Part shown: positions 7,700 to 17,503 of the stretch, one piece after another | Position numbering within the stretch: position 1 is the first letter of the stretch | How the letters are laid out: every line of letters begins with the position of its first letter | Assembly (NCBI RefSeq): GCF_900129825.1 | Contig: NZ_FQWZ01000002.1 | Coordinates: 186,001-250,000 of the forward strand | DNA from: Hydrocarboniphaga daqingensis | GTDB taxonomy: Bacteria; Pseudomonadota; Gammaproteobacteria; Nevskiales; Nevskiaceae | Reading direction: 5' to 3' | DNA length: 64,000 bases | The notes under the pieces: model-generated | What the model was told of the DNA's origin: nothing | What the model saw: the letters and a program-made list of their open reading frames with translations, nothing else | Databases searched by the model: none | Position numbers and translations under genes: made by a program

Positions 7700-9380
7700 C
7701 CCCGCCGCCGCGGTCCGTTGGCGGTGATGGTGGCGGCGGCAGCGATGCCGCTGCTGCCGCATCGCCGACCAGCGCGGCCATGCAGCGGGCGATCTCGCGC
7801 TCGCCGATCACGATCTGATCGGCGCCGCTTTTACGCAAATGCTTTTCTTCGGCCTCGGACTGTGCCCGCGCGATGATCTCGATGCGCGGGTTATCGGCGC
7901 GCGCCAGTTCGATCACGCGGCCGGCTTCCAGCGCATTGGGGATCGCCACCAGCAGCCGCGCGGCGCGCTTGATACCGGCGGCGCGCAGCAGGTCTTGCGT
8001 CGCCGCATTACCGAACACCAGGGGCAGGCCTAGAGCGCGTGCGGCATCGGCCGGGTCGTCCTGGGTTTCGATGACGACCAGCGCGCGGTGCTCGCGCATC
8101 AACCGCTGCCCGATCTGCGAGCCGACGCGGCCGAAGCCGACCAGGATGTTGTGATCGGCAAAGCCCAGCGCAACCGGCTCCATCGTGCGCCGACTGCGGG
8201 CGCGCGCTTCGACGCGGTCGAGCAGCACGAACAACAGCGGATTGAGCAGGATCGACAGAATCGCGCCAGCCAGCACCAGATCGCGCGCCGCCGCCGGCAG
8301 CAGCTGCAGGTCGGTGCCCATCGTCACCAGGATGAATGAGAACTCGCCGATCTGAGCGAGGCTGGCGGCGATCGTCGCGGCCGTCGGCATCGCGTGGCCA
8401 AACGCGCGGACGATCAACAACGCGGCAATCGATTTGCCGACGACGATGATGCCCAGCGTGGCCAGCACCTGCAGCGGCTCGCGCAGCACAATGCTCGGGT
8501 CGAACAACATGCCGACCGACACGAAGAACAACACCGCAAAGGCATCGCGCAGCGGCAGCGTGTCTTGAGCCGCTTCGTGCGACAGCTCGGACTCGTTCAA
8601 CACCATGCCGGCGAAAAACGCACCGAGCGCGAACGACACGCCGAACAAGGCGGCCGAGCCGAACGCCACGCCCAGCGCGATCGACAGCACCGTCAGCGTG
8701 AACAACTCCTTGGACCCGCTCAGCGCCGCGCGTTCGAGCATCTTCGGGATCACGCGGCGACCGACGACCAGCATCAGCGCGACGAACACCGCCACCTGGC
8801 CCAGCGTCAGCGCCACGGTGCCGAGCAAGGCGCCGACACCGGCACTCTGACCGCGTTGCGCTTCGACGAACACCGGCAGCAACACCAGCACCAGCACCAT
8901 CGCCAGGTCTTCGACGATCAGCCAACCGACGGCGATCTTGCCGCGCGGGGTTTCGGTCAAGCGCCGCTCTTCGAGCGCGCGCAGCAGCACCACGGTGCTG
9001 GCCACCGACAGCGCCAGGCCGAACACCAGCCCGGCCGCCAGGCCCCAGCCGAGCAGCATCGCCAGGCCAACGCCCATCGCGGTGGCGACCACGATCTGCG
9101 CCAGCGCGCCGGGGATCGCGATGTGCCTCACCGCCAGCAGGTCGCCGAGCGAGAAATGCAGGCCGACACCGAACATCAGCAAGATCACGCCGATTTCGGC
9201 CAGCTGCGGGATCAGCGTCTGGTCTGCGACGAAGCCGGGCGTAAACGGCCCGACCAGCACGCCAGCCAGCAGATAGCCCACCAGTGGCGACAGCCGCAGG
9301 CGGTTGGCGACGGCGCCGAGCACTGTGGCCAGCACGATTCCGGCGACGATGGCGGCGATCAATGGCGCGTGATGCGGCAT
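7686..9380 (-). CDS. CPA2-family cation:proton antiporter with RCK domain (YbaL/KefB-like)
   Basis: 564-residue inner-membrane transporter. The first ~390 residues hold about 12 hydrophobic segments of a Na+/H+ exchanger fold, including GYLLAGVLVGPFTPGF and the functional VEDL element. A cytoplasmic RCK_N nucleotide-binding domain follows (ILVGFGRVGSQIG, a GxGxxG Rossmann motif, then VVIETQDDP). Known relatives mediate K+ or Na+ efflux gated by NAD(H) or glutathione adducts. I start at the ATG at 9378-9380, which follows AGGGAGG closely; a longer upstream reading adds a non-conserved stretch. There is no kefF- or kefG-like ancillary gene nearby. Confidence 0.88.
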   Translation of the reverse strand: MPHHAPLIAAIVAGIVLATVLGAVANRLRLSPLVGYLLAGVLVGPFTPGFVADQTLIPQLAEIGVILLMFGVGLHFSLGDLLAVRHIAIPGALAQIVVATAMGVGLAMLLGWGLAAGLVFGLALSVASTVVLLRALEERRLTETPRGKIAVGWLIVEDLAMVLVLVLLPVFVEAQRGQSAGVGALLGTVALTLGQVAVFVALMLVVGRRVIPKMLERAALSGSKELFTLTVLSIALGVAFGSAALFGVSFALGAFFAGMVLNESELSHEAAQDTLPLRDAFAVLFFVSVGMLFDPSIVLREPLQVLATLGIIVVGKSIAALLIVRAFGHAMPTAATIAASLAQIGEFSFILVTMGTDLQLLPAAARDLVLAGAILSILLNPLLFVLLDRVEARARSRRTMEPVALGFADHNILVGFGRVGSQIGQRLMREHRALVVIETQDDPADAARALGLPLVFGNAATQDLLRAAGIKRAARLLVAIPNALEAGRVIELARADNPRIEIIARAQSEAEEKHLRKSGADQIVIGEREIARCMAALVGDAAAAASLPPPPSPPTDRGGGVTPA

Positions 9381-9503
9381 GGTCCTCCCTGACCTGGGGT
9401 CTTGCGATGGCGATGGTGGCGACGTTGCCACCCGGTCTGACCCGCGCAGCGGCGAATCATTCCCCTGACGGCCGGCCTCGCGCCGGCACGGGATACCGCT
9501 GCG

Positions 9504-10271
9504 CTACGGCGCGACGGCCGGCGGCACCTGCGTCAGCAGCAGGCGAATCACCGGGTCGTCGTCGCGCTGCTGTTCGGCTTTGACGACGATGTAGCCGTGC
9601 TGCGGCGACAGCCAGAATTGCGTGCGCCGGTTCTTGCTGTCGGTGCGGTCCAGCCGCGTGGTGTCGAACGTGCCGGCCGGCGTCTCGACGCGCTCGTGCG
9701 CCTTGATCTGGAACGTGTAGCTGTCGATGCGTTTGCGGTCGGCAAAGATCACTTCGTGTTCGCCGGTCGGCTCTTTGCCGGTCGCCGCGCGCTCGCTAAG
9801 CAGCCAGTCGCGCAGCGCCAGCTGCAGGCTCAGGCGGTCGAGCGTGCCGTCGGTAACCGGCCGCACGTCGCCGTTCTGGTAGATCGCCTGCTGCTTGGGC
9901 CAGTCGAAGCGCAGCGAAAAGTTTTCTTTCGACGAGCCGACGCCGTCGCGGCTGAAGCGATAGGCCACCGGCCGGATCTTGCCGTCCAGAATGCAGAAAT
10001 GGCTCTGTTCGAGCACATCGCCCGACACCAGCTTGAGCCAGCCCTTGGGCGTGGCTTCCTGGCTGAAGAACCAGCAGTCGGGCGTTGCGCCTGCCTTGAG
10101 CGTGATGTGCCCTGCGCCGAGCAACGAGCCGCCGCGGTAGACGTTGTACGGCAAGGAGCTGGGGACCAGCAGGTCGGGCGAGACGGCGACAGCCGGCCCG
10201 GCGGTCAGCAGTGCCAGCAGCGCGGCGGCAGCGGGCCGGCACAAAGAATGAAGGCGGGTCTGGAGCGTCAT
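9504..10271 (-). CDS. DUF3108 periplasmic protein
   Basis: 255-residue exported protein with an N-terminal signal peptide (LCRPAAAALLALLTAGPAVA, then a cleavage-like AVS). The body fits DUF3108, a beta-rich family. It opens with PSSLPYNVYRGGSLLGAGHI, includes a late ETPAGTFDTTRLDR strand pair, and ends in a YIVVKAEQQ strand. DUF3108 proteins lie in the periplasm or outer envelope and have no agreed function. Here the gene follows fadE but is separated from it by a strong terminator, so it probably has its own promoter around 10272-10324. Confidence 0.75.
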   Translation of the reverse strand: MTLQTRLHSLCRPAAAALLALLTAGPAVAVSPDLLVPSSLPYNVYRGGSLLGAGHITLKAGATPDCWFFSQEATPKGWLKLVSGDVLEQSHFCILDGKIRPVAYRFSRDGVGSSKENFSLRFDWPKQQAIYQNGDVRPVTDGTLDRLSLQLALRDWLLSERAATGKEPTGEHEVIFADRKRIDSYTFQIKAHERVETPAGTFDTTRLDRTDSKNRRTQFWLSPQHGYIVVKAEQQRDDDPVIRLLLTQVPPAVAP

Positions 10272-10324
10272 GGCCGAAGGCTACCGGGTTTCAGCGTGTG
10301 GGAGAACGTTGTCGGCCTTGGACA

Positions 10325-10357
10325 GCAAAAAGGCCGGGTCATCCCCGGCCTTTTTGC
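10325..10357 (-). terminator. Rho-independent terminator of fadE (works in both directions)
   Basis: A 14-base arm GCAAAAAGGCCGGG (10325-10338) and its exact complement CCCGGCCTTTTTGC (10344-10357) flank a 5-base loop. The GC-rich core is bordered by A5 and T5 runs, so it can end leftward transcription from fadE and any rightward transcription. Confidence 0.9.
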
Positions 10358-10390
10358 TTGACGCTGGCTTCGACGCTGACGCGCGTCAGA

Positions 10391-12877
10391 TCATGCGACG
10401 CGGGCCAGGCTGCCGGTGAATGCCAGGATGTCGGCGCGCGAACCGGCCGTCGGCACGCTGAAGTCACCCTTGATGTACTCCGGCGTGAAGTCGTCGGTCA
10501 GGATCGCGTCGTAGCGCACCTTGTCGTACTCGGCCACCAGCTGCGCTTCCTCGGCATTGAGAATGCCGCGTGTCACCGCGTCGGCCAGACGCGACGCCGT
10601 GTCGGTGCCGGCCAACTCGCCCTTGGACATCGCCTTGAAGTACTTCACGTACGGCACTTCGGCCTTCAGCAGCAGGTTGAACGCATGCTCCAGACGGCCG
10701 GTTGCCTCGTTCGGGCCGCCGTTGACGAACACCAGGCTCGTCAGCCGGTTGCGCAAGTCGGTGGCCTCCATGATCTGATCGGCGAGACGGGCATTGAGCT
10801 GGTCGGACACCGGCTTGTAGCGGTTGCCGAACGGGAACACGGCCAGACGCAGCACCTTGGCGACCGGCTTGACCGGGAAGTTGTCGAAGAAGCCTTCGAA
10901 GGCCTTGGCGATCTCAAACAGGCACTGGTCCAGCGCCCAGCGTGCGTGGTCGAGCTCTTCGGCCTTCTGGCCGTTCTCGATGTAGAACTTCATCACGCAG
11001 CAGCCGATGTACAGCTGCGACAGCACGTCACCGAGCCGTGCCGACAGCCGCTCCTTGCGCTTGAGCTCGCCACCGAGCACGCCCATCGTCACGTCGCTGG
11101 TGAACGCCAGCGCGGCCGAGAAGCGCTCGAACTGCTTGAAGTAGGTCGCCATCGGGCCGTCGACCGGCGAGCGCGCCAGCGCCGAGCCGGTCAAGCCGAG
11201 CGTCAGCGCGCGGATGCCGCGGTTGATCGAAAAGCCGACGTGGCCAAACAGCAGCTTGTCGAACGCCGCGAGGTTGTTCTCGCGCGCCGCTTCCATTTCC
11301 GGGAACACGTACTCGTGGCAGCGGATCGCACCCTGGCCGAAGATCATCAGGTTGCGGGTCAGGATGTTGGCGCCTTCGACCGTGATCGCGATCGGCGTGG
11401 CCTTGTAGGCCGGCGCCAGCGCATTGCGCGGGCCCTGCTGCACGCCGCGGCCGGCCATCACGTCCATCGAGTCGATGACGATCTTCCGCATCATCTCGGT
11501 CATGTGGTACTTGGCGATCGCCGTCACCACCGACGGTGCGCAGTGGTCAACGGCCGAGGCCGTCAGCACGCGCATCGCTTCGAGCGTGTACGCATTGCCG
11601 GCGATGCGGCCGGTGGCTTCCTGCACGCCTTCGAACTTGCCGACCGACATGCGGAACTGGCGGCGGATGCGGCCATAGGCGCCCACCAGGCGATACGCCG
11701 CCTGACCGGCTGCGGTGCCCAGCGCCGGCAGCGACACGCCACGGCCGGCCGACAGGCACTCGACCAGCATGCGCCAGCCCTTGCCGGCCATCGCCGGGCC
11801 ACCAATGATCCACTCGACCGGAATGAACACGTCCTTGCCGAAGATCGGGCCGTTCATGAACGCGGCGCCCGGATAGTGGCGGCGGCCGATGTGCACACCC
11901 TCGTGCTTGGCCGGGATCAGCGCGCAGGTGATGCCGTACTCGCTCTTGCTGCGATCGCCGAGCAGGCCTTCGGGGTCACGCAGGTTGAACGCCAGGCCCA
12001 CGACGGTCGCCACCGGCGCCAGCGTGATCCAGCGCTTGGAGAAATTCAGACGGATGCCGAGCGTCTTCTTGCCGTGGTAGTCGCCGTAGCAGACCACGCC
12101 GGAATCGGGCATCGCGGTGGCGTCGGAACCGACTTCCGGACCGGTCAGGCCGAAGCACGGGATTTCCTTGCCGGAGATCAGGCCCGGCAGCCACTGCTTC
12201 TTCTGCTCGTCGGTGCCGTAGTGCATCAGCAGTTCGCCCGGACCGAGCGAGTTGGGCACCATCACCGTCACCGCCAGCGCGATCGACTTGGTCGCCAGCT
12301 TGGTGACGACGGCCGACTGCGCCGCGGCCGAAAAGCCCAGGCCGCCGTACTCCTTCTTGATCAGCATCGCGAAGAAGCCCTTGTCCTTGATGTACTGCCA
12401 GGCCGCGGGCGGAAGATCCTTGTCTTCGAATTCGATCTTCCAGTCGTCGACGAGCTGGCACAGCGCTTCGACTTCATTGTCGAGGAAGCGCTGCTCTTCA
12501 GCGGTCAGCTCGGTGTAGCGGAACGTCAGCAACTTGGACCAGTCGGGACGGCCGCGGAACATTTCGGCCTCAAGCCAGACATCACCGGCTTCCAGCGCTT
12601 CGCGCTCGGTCGACGACATCTCGGGCAGCACTTTCTTGAACGTCGCAAACACCGGGCGCGTGATCAGCGCGCGGCGCAGCGGCACCACGTTCAACAGCGC
12701 CAGCAACACCAGCGGCACGCCGAGCACGACGCTCGCCACCGCACCCAAACCGCCGGTCACGACGCCAGCGGCATACGCCAGTGCCGAGGCCAGCGTCCAG
12801 ACCCACAAAGGCGCGCCGACGTAGGCCAGTACCCAGGCTACGGCGACGACGCCGATCACAGAGATAGCAAAGGACAT
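10391..12877 (-). CDS. fadE: Acyl-CoA dehydrogenase, FadE type
   Basis: 828-residue membrane-associated acyl-CoA dehydrogenase catalysing the first oxidation of fatty-acid beta-oxidation. Length and layout match E. coli FadE (814 residues). Two N-terminal hydrophobic segments come first, then the all-alpha/beta/alpha dehydrogenase core with FGLTGPEVGSDA (FAD/substrate loop), GKGWRMLVECLSAGRGVSLP, and the long FadE-specific C-terminal domain. GGAG lies six bases before the ATG. The TetR gene ends 46 bases upstream in the same orientation, so fadE is probably under its control. The lipid-degrading role fits the wax ester gene 4 kb away. Confidence 0.95.
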   Translation of the reverse strand: MSFAISVIGVVAVAWVLAYVGAPLWVWTLASALAYAAGVVTGGLGAVASVVLGVPLVLLALLNVVPLRRALITRPVFATFKKVLPEMSSTEREALEAGDVWLEAEMFRGRPDWSKLLTFRYTELTAEEQRFLDNEVEALCQLVDDWKIEFEDKDLPPAAWQYIKDKGFFAMLIKKEYGGLGFSAAAQSAVVTKLATKSIALAVTVMVPNSLGPGELLMHYGTDEQKKQWLPGLISGKEIPCFGLTGPEVGSDATAMPDSGVVCYGDYHGKKTLGIRLNFSKRWITLAPVATVVGLAFNLRDPEGLLGDRSKSEYGITCALIPAKHEGVHIGRRHYPGAAFMNGPIFGKDVFIPVEWIIGGPAMAGKGWRMLVECLSAGRGVSLPALGTAAGQAAYRLVGAYGRIRRQFRMSVGKFEGVQEATGRIAGNAYTLEAMRVLTASAVDHCAPSVVTAIAKYHMTEMMRKIVIDSMDVMAGRGVQQGPRNALAPAYKATPIAITVEGANILTRNLMIFGQGAIRCHEYVFPEMEAARENNLAAFDKLLFGHVGFSINRGIRALTLGLTGSALARSPVDGPMATYFKQFERFSAALAFTSDVTMGVLGGELKRKERLSARLGDVLSQLYIGCCVMKFYIENGQKAEELDHARWALDQCLFEIAKAFEGFFDNFPVKPVAKVLRLAVFPFGNRYKPVSDQLNARLADQIMEATDLRNRLTSLVFVNGGPNEATGRLEHAFNLLLKAEVPYVKYFKAMSKGELAGTDTASRLADAVTRGILNAEEAQLVAEYDKVRYDAILTDDFTPEYIKGDFSVPTAGSRADILAFTGSLARVA

Positions 12878-12923
12878 GAGGAGCTCCAGTTGAGAACAGA
12901 CAAAAAGCGGTGAGCCGATCCGG

Positions 12924-13595
12924 TCAGGCCGACAGGCGCGCTCCGGTGGCGCGCGCGGCGCCGAGCAGATCGGCCGCGTCGCGGTTGCCCGCCACGCTGC
13001 CGACGCCGCCCGGAATCAGCGTCTTGATCAAAAAGCGCAGGTAGTCGTTGAAGTCGCTGCCGGTGGGCAGCGCATCGGGGTTGTCGCGGCGCATGCGCAC
13101 GGTGCCGATGTACGTGGAGTAGGCCAGCGTCGCCCAGTGACGTGCTTCGGTCGCGTCCATGCCCATGGCCCGATAGCCAACTTCGACGTAGGAGCGCCAG
13201 CATTCGGTAACGCGCTGCACGCAGCTGCGGGCAGCCGTGTTGTCCGAGCCCGACAGCGCCAGCAAGATGCGCTCGGAGCGCTGGTCGGTGTTGGCCAGCT
13301 GGCGGAACAGCGAGTGCATCCGCTCGCGCGGGTCGGACGAGCTTTCGGCGCGGGCGATCGTGTCGGCGGTTTCGTAGCGTTCCCACAGCTCGAGCGCGGC
13401 GTGCAGCAGCGCTTCTCGATGCGTGAAGTGCCAATAAAAGCTGCCCTTGGTGACGCCCAAGCGACGTGCCAGCGGCTCGACGGCCACGGCTTCGATGCCG
13501 TTCTCGGCGATCGCGTCCAACGCCGCCTCCGCCCAGTTGGCAGCGGTCAGCGTGATGCGTTGAGCAGAGCGAGCGATGCTTTGAGCGTCAGTCAT
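12924..13595 (-). CDS. TetR-family transcriptional regulator
   Basis: 223-residue repressor-type protein. The N-terminal helix-turn-helix spans about residues 25-70 (IEAVAVEPLARRLGVTKGSF then YWHFTHREALLHAALELWE), with the typical GVTKGSFYWHF recognition helix. The C-terminal ligand domain is helical and variable. It lies directly upstream of fadE on the same strand, so acyl-CoA or fatty-acid-responsive control of fadE is the natural guess; no operator was identified. The final segment (GSVAGNRDAADLLGAARATG) is low in conserved features. Confidence 0.9.
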   Translation of the reverse strand: MTDAQSIARSAQRITLTAANWAEAALDAIAENGIEAVAVEPLARRLGVTKGSFYWHFTHREALLHAALELWERYETADTIARAESSSDPRERMHSLFRQLANTDQRSERILLALSGSDNTAARSCVQRVTECWRSYVEVGYRAMGMDATEARHWATLAYSTYIGTVRMRRDNPDALPTGSDFNDYLRFLIKTLIPGGVGSVAGNRDAADLLGAARATGARLSA

Positions 13596-13832
13596 TATGG
13601 TGTCCGTACGGAAGCGTATTGAGGCGAATGTTATCGATGCGGCGGAGTATGGGACAAGCGATACAAGTGTTCACTTGCCGCCGCGCCAACCCCGCCCGCC
13701 CAATGGCAAATGCGTGCAAATGCCGGCTGCAACGGCCCGACTTGAACCGGAACGGAGCCCCGCGGTCTGTGTGCTATCGTCGTTTTCCCTGCGCGTTCCT
13801 TCTCCTCCTGTTCGCTTCGGAGTTTCGAGTTC

Positions 13833-15167
13833 ATGCCTAATCGGCTTCGTGTTCCACTGGCCTTGGCGGCCGGTGTTTTTCTGGGCACCTGCGTCACCGT
13901 CACCACCGGTGTGTTTGCCGAGCGCAGCGCGCCGTCGGCGCTCGGAACGCTGCCGGTCAAGGACCTGCAGAACTTCGTCCGCGTGATGGAGATGATCAAA
14001 CAGGGCTACGTCGAGCCGGTCGACGACAAGAAGCTGCTCGACGACGCGTTGCGCGGCATGCTCGCCGGCCTCGATCCGCATTCGGCCTACATGGCCGGCG
14101 AGGAGTACACGAGCTTCGAAACCAGCATCAAGGGCGAATTCGGCGGCCTGGGCATCGAAGTGCAAATGCAGGACGGCCTGGTGCGCGTGATCTCGCCGAT
14201 CGACGACACGCCAGCCGCCAAGGCGGGCATCCAGCCCGGCGACTTCATCGTCAAGATCGACGACACGCCGGTGAAGGGTCTGTCGCTGACCGACGCGGTC
14301 AGCAAGATGCGCGGCACGCCAGGCAGCAAGATCGTGCTGACCGTGGCGCGCGAAGGCGCAACCGGGCCGATGATCTTCGACCTCAAGCGCGACAACATCA
14401 AACTGGTGTCAGTGCGTAGCCGCATGCTCGAGCCGCAGTTCGGCTACGTGCGAATCAGCAGCTTCAATCAGAAGACCGGCGAGTCGTTCGAGAACGAGAT
14501 CAAGAAGCTGATCAAGGACGCCAAGGACAAGCCGCTGAAGGGCTTGGTGCTCGACATGCGCAACAACCCGGGCGGCGCACTCGACGAAGCGATTCGCGTG
14601 TCCGACGCGCTGCTCGACAAGGGTCCGATCGTGTCGGTGCGCTCGCGTGAAGCCGACGAGAACCGCGAGTTCGACGCCCACTCCGGTGACCTGCTCGACG
14701 GCAAGCCGGTGATCGTGCTGATCAACGGCGGCTCGGCATCGGCCGCCGAAATCGTCGCGGGTGCGCTGCAGGACCAGAAGCGCGCCATCCTGCTCGGAAC
14801 CAAGAGCTTCGGCAAAGGCAGCGTGCAGACCATCATGCGGCTGACCGACGAGTCGGCGATCAAGCTGACGACGGCGCGCTACTACACGCCGGCGGGCCGC
14901 TCGATCCAGGCCGAAGGCATCGACCCCGACGTGACCGTCAAGCCGCTGAAGGTCACCAAGGATGAAAACGCGCCCGACTTCGAAGCGATCAAGGAAGCCG
15001 ACCTGAAAGGCAGCCTGGTCAACGAGAAGGAAAAGAAGGTCGACCAGGCCGAGATCGATGCGCAGAAGAAGATCGACGAAGACGTGCAGAAGCTGGCCAC
15101 GACCGACTACCAGCTGTTCCAAGCGCTGACGCTGCTCAAGGGTCTGGCGGTGGTCGCCAGCCGCTGA
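13833..15167 (+). CDS. ctpA: S41-family carboxy-terminal processing protease
   Basis: 444-residue periplasmic serine protease. An N-terminal signal/anchor ([19 protein letters not shown]) precedes a PDZ domain at about residues 100-185 ([20 protein letters not shown]) and the catalytic tail-protease core. Nucleophile Ser303 lies in GGSASAAEI, and Lys328 in SFGKGSVQT forms the Ser/Lys dyad. Relatives cleave C-terminal tails of envelope proteins or peptidoglycan hydrolases. GGAG sits ten bases before the ATG. It is divergent from the TetR gene and followed by a strong terminator, so it is probably a single-gene unit. Confidence 0.92.
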   Translation: MPNRLRVPLALAAGVFLGTCVTVTTGVFAERSAPSALGTLPVKDLQNFVRVMEMIKQGYVEPVDDKKLLDDALRGMLAGLDPHSAYMAGEEYTSFETSIKGEFGGLGIEVQMQDGLVRVISPIDDTPAAKAGIQPGDFIVKIDDTPVKGLSLTDAVSKMRGTPGSKIVLTVAREGATGPMIFDLKRDNIKLVSVRSRMLEPQFGYVRISSFNQKTGESFENEIKKLIKDAKDKPLKGLVLDMRNNPGGALDEAIRVSDALLDKGPIVSVRSREADENREFDAHSGDLLDGKPVIVLINGGSASAAEIVAGALQDQKRAILLGTKSFGKGSVQTIMRLTDESAIKLTTARYYTPAGRSIQAEGIDPDVTVKPLKVTKDENAPDFEAIKEADLKGSLVNEKEKKVDQAEIDAQKKIDEDVQKLATTDYQLFQALTLLKGLAVVASR

Positions 15168-15194
15168 TGTCGTAGCGGCATCGCAGCTGCAAAC

Positions 15195-15225
15195 AAAAAG
15201 GCCGGTCTGATGACCGGCCTTTTTT
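15195..15225. terminator. Rho-independent terminator between ctpA and ubiB
   Basis: Inverted repeat GGCCGGT (15200-15206) / ACCGGCC (15213-15219) with a 6-base loop, A5 before and T6 after. It lies between the convergent 3' ends of the protease and ubiB genes and can serve both. Confidence 0.88.
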
Positions 15226-15245
15226 GTGGCGGCGCTGCGATGGCG

Positions 15246-16868
15246 TCAACTGCGACCCGCGCGCCACCAGACGACGACGCCTGCCAGCAGGCTGAGCACC
15301 GGCAGCACCGGACCGAACTGCGGCTCGATGATGTGAGTGCACCACATCAACATGCCACCGACGAACAGCGCAGCGCCGATCAGATTGCGGCGCTGACGCT
15401 GCTGCTGTTCGCGCAGCTCCTTGCGCAGCGCATCGATCGAACGACGCGAGCCGGCGTCCAAGCCGTCGCCGCGCTCGAGGCCGCGCACCACTTGCTGCAC
15501 CAGCACCGGCAGTGATTCGGCCAGCGCCGGAATATCGCGCCGCGCCTGACTCAGCCAACGCGCCGGACCGATGCGGTTGCGCATCCATTCTTCGAGAATC
15601 GGCTTGGCGGTCTTCCACAAATCCAGCTCGGGATACAGCTGACGTCCGAGGCCTTCGATATTCAGCAGCGTCTTCTGCAGCAACACCAGCTGCGGCTGTA
15701 CTTGATAGTTGAAGCGCCGTGCGACCTGGAACAGACGCAGCAGGAAGAAGCCGAACGAAATCTCGCTGAGCGGCTTCTGGAAGATCGGCTCGCATACGGT
15801 GCGGATCGCGGCTTCGAAATCTTCGAGTCGCGTGTCGCCCGGCACCCATTCACTTTCCAGATGCAGCTCGGCAACACGCTTGTAGTCGCGGTTGAAGAAC
15901 GCAAGCAGGTTTTCAGCGAGGTAGCGCTGGTCCATCGCCGACAGCTGACCGACGATGCCGAAGTCGACCGCGATGTAGCTCGGGTCCTTGACGTTGGTGG
16001 CGTCGACGAAGATGTTGCCGGGGTGCATGTCCGCGTGGAAGAAGTTGTCGCGGAACGTCTGCTTGAAAAAGATTTCGACGCCGCGCTCGCCCAGCACCTT
16101 GAAGTCGACGCCGAGCCGGCGCAGCCGGTCCAGCTCGCGGATCGAGATGCCGTGGATGCGCTCCATCACCAGCACGTTGGGCCGTGTGTAGTCGAAGAAC
16201 ACGGCCGGGTGATAGATCAGCGGCGAGCCCAGCCAGTTGCGGCGCAGCTGCGCTGCATTGCCACCTTCGCGCATCAGGTCGAGTTCGTCGAACACGATGC
16301 GCTCGTATTCCTGCACGATCGCGCGCGGCCGTACGCGGCGTGCGGCGGCGCTGAACTTCTCGGCCAACTCGGCGCACAGGTACATCAGCTGCACGTCGTC
16401 ATGGATCGTCTTCTCGATGCCGGGGCGCAGCACTTTGACGACCACTTCGAAGCCCGGATCGTTCGGCGACGTCGGCTTCAGACGCGCCGTGTGCACCTGC
16501 GCCACCGACGCCGACGCGAGCGGCACCGGGTCGAATTCCAGAAAGATGTCGCCGATCGGCTTGCCCAAGGCTTCTTCGATCTGCGCGATCGCCTGCTCGC
16601 TCGGGAACGGCGGCACGCGGTCCTGCAGCTTGGACAGCTCAAGCGCCAGATCCGGCGGCAGCACATCGGGCCGCGTCGAAAGGGCCTGACCGAGCTTGAT
16701 GAACACCGGGCCAAGTTCTTCGAGCGCCAGACGCAGGCGTTCGCCACGCGGACGCGGGTCGTGATGACGCGGCGGCTTGTTGCCGAAGAATTCCTGCAGC
16801 CGGTAGCGCTGCACGACGCGCAGGATCGTCCACAGGCGGGGAATGCGGCTGGGGCTGATCGAACTCAT
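15246..16868 (-). CDS. ubiB: UbiB, ABC1/ADCK-like kinase/ATPase for ubiquinone synthesis
   Basis: 540-residue atypical kinase required for aerobic ubiquinone synthesis. The family signatures are FIKLGQALSTRPD (KxGQ motif), the Ala-rich loop in PLASASVAQVH, ERIHGISI, the catalytic-loop equivalent HADMHPGNIFVD and metal-binding VDFGIVG. Two hydrophobic segments form the C-terminal membrane hairpin (NLIGAALFVGGMLMWC; LPVLSLLAGVVVW). The ATG at 16866-16868 overlaps the ubiJ stop by four bases (ATGA); a longer upstream reading is arginine-rich and rejected. It is the last gene of the DUF971-ubiE-ubiJ-ubiB operon. Confidence 0.95.
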   Translation of the reverse strand: MSSISPSRIPRLWTILRVVQRYRLQEFFGNKPPRHHDPRPRGERLRLALEELGPVFIKLGQALSTRPDVLPPDLALELSKLQDRVPPFPSEQAIAQIEEALGKPIGDIFLEFDPVPLASASVAQVHTARLKPTSPNDPGFEVVVKVLRPGIEKTIHDDVQLMYLCAELAEKFSAAARRVRPRAIVQEYERIVFDELDLMREGGNAAQLRRNWLGSPLIYHPAVFFDYTRPNVLVMERIHGISIRELDRLRRLGVDFKVLGERGVEIFFKQTFRDNFFHADMHPGNIFVDATNVKDPSYIAVDFGIVGQLSAMDQRYLAENLLAFFNRDYKRVAELHLESEWVPGDTRLEDFEAAIRTVCEPIFQKPLSEISFGFFLLRLFQVARRFNYQVQPQLVLLQKTLLNIEGLGRQLYPELDLWKTAKPILEEWMRNRIGPARWLSQARRDIPALAESLPVLVQQVVRGLERGDGLDAGSRRSIDALRKELREQQQRQRRNLIGAALFVGGMLMWCTHIIEPQFGPVLPVLSLLAGVVVWWRAGRS

Positions 16869-17503
16869 TCGGAGCGGGGCTCTGCAGTGCGCTGACGTTC
16901 GAGACGCGCCAGCCGCGCCTCGATGCGATCGCTGCGCTCGCGCAGCCGATCGACTTGATCCATCCATTCTTCGACATCGATGCCACGCGCCAAGTCGCGC
17001 GTTTCTTCGACCAGATATTCAGCGGTGTTCTGCGCCAGCGTGCGGCTGCTGTCACGGCCCCAGCCGAGCAAGGCCTTGAGGCCTTGTGCTGCACGATGCG
17101 CAGCGGCGCCGCCAATCAGCGGCGCAATCCATTCTTCGATATCGAAGCCGACACGGCCCAGCAAGCGACGAAACGCCTGCAGCACATCGGCGTCACCGTC
17201 GACGCGCAAACCCGGCGGCAAGCTGCTGTCGCCCGATGCGAGCTTGACGGCGAGGCCGGCGAATGCGGGCGGTGCGCCAGCAAGCGTGACGCTGGCCGGC
17301 TGCGGTCGCTCGCCGATCACGCGCACGCCGCGTGCGTTGAACTCGATGAACAAGCACCAGTCGAAACCATCGACGAGCAGGCCGACGCTGTGCCGCGCCA
17401 GAGCCGCGCAATCGTCGAGTGCAGCCGGTTCGAGTTGCAGATAGCGATTGAGCGCGACTTCTAAGCCGGCGCAGATCAGCGCCGGTGCCGGACGTGCGCT
17501 CAT
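16865..17503 (-). CDS. ubiJ: UbiJ, SCP2-domain ubiquinone assembly factor
   Basis: 212-residue protein with an N-terminal SCP2-like lipid-binding domain (residues ~10-110, ending [20 protein letters not shown]) and a C-terminal coiled coil ([20 protein letters not shown]...). UbiJ helps hold hydrophobic ubiquinone intermediates in the soluble Ubi complex. The position between ubiE and ubiB, with 4-base overlaps on each side, is diagnostic. Conservation within the family is low, so the assignment leans on context and architecture. Confidence 0.88.
   Translation of the reverse strand: MSARPAPALICAGLEVALNRYLQLEPAALDDCAALARHSVGLLVDGFDWCLFIEFNARGVRVIGERPQPASVTLAGAPPAFAGLAVKLASGDSSLPPGLRVDGDADVLQAFRRLLGRVGFDIEEWIAPLIGGAAAHRAAQGLKALLGWGRDSSRTLAQNTAEYLVEETRDLARGIDVEEWMDQVDRLRERSDRIEARLARLERQRTAEPRSE

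Noticed and set aside
6194-7762. A 522-codon leftward frame opposite aldehyde dehydrogenase
   Set aside because: Compositional shadow; the dehydrogenase catalytic motifs are on the plus strand.
10211-12913. A 900-codon open frame on the plus strand opposite fadE
   Set aside because: It is antisense to a clearly recognisable FadE, rich in Arg, His and Gln, and matches no family. Long shadow frames are expected at this GC content.
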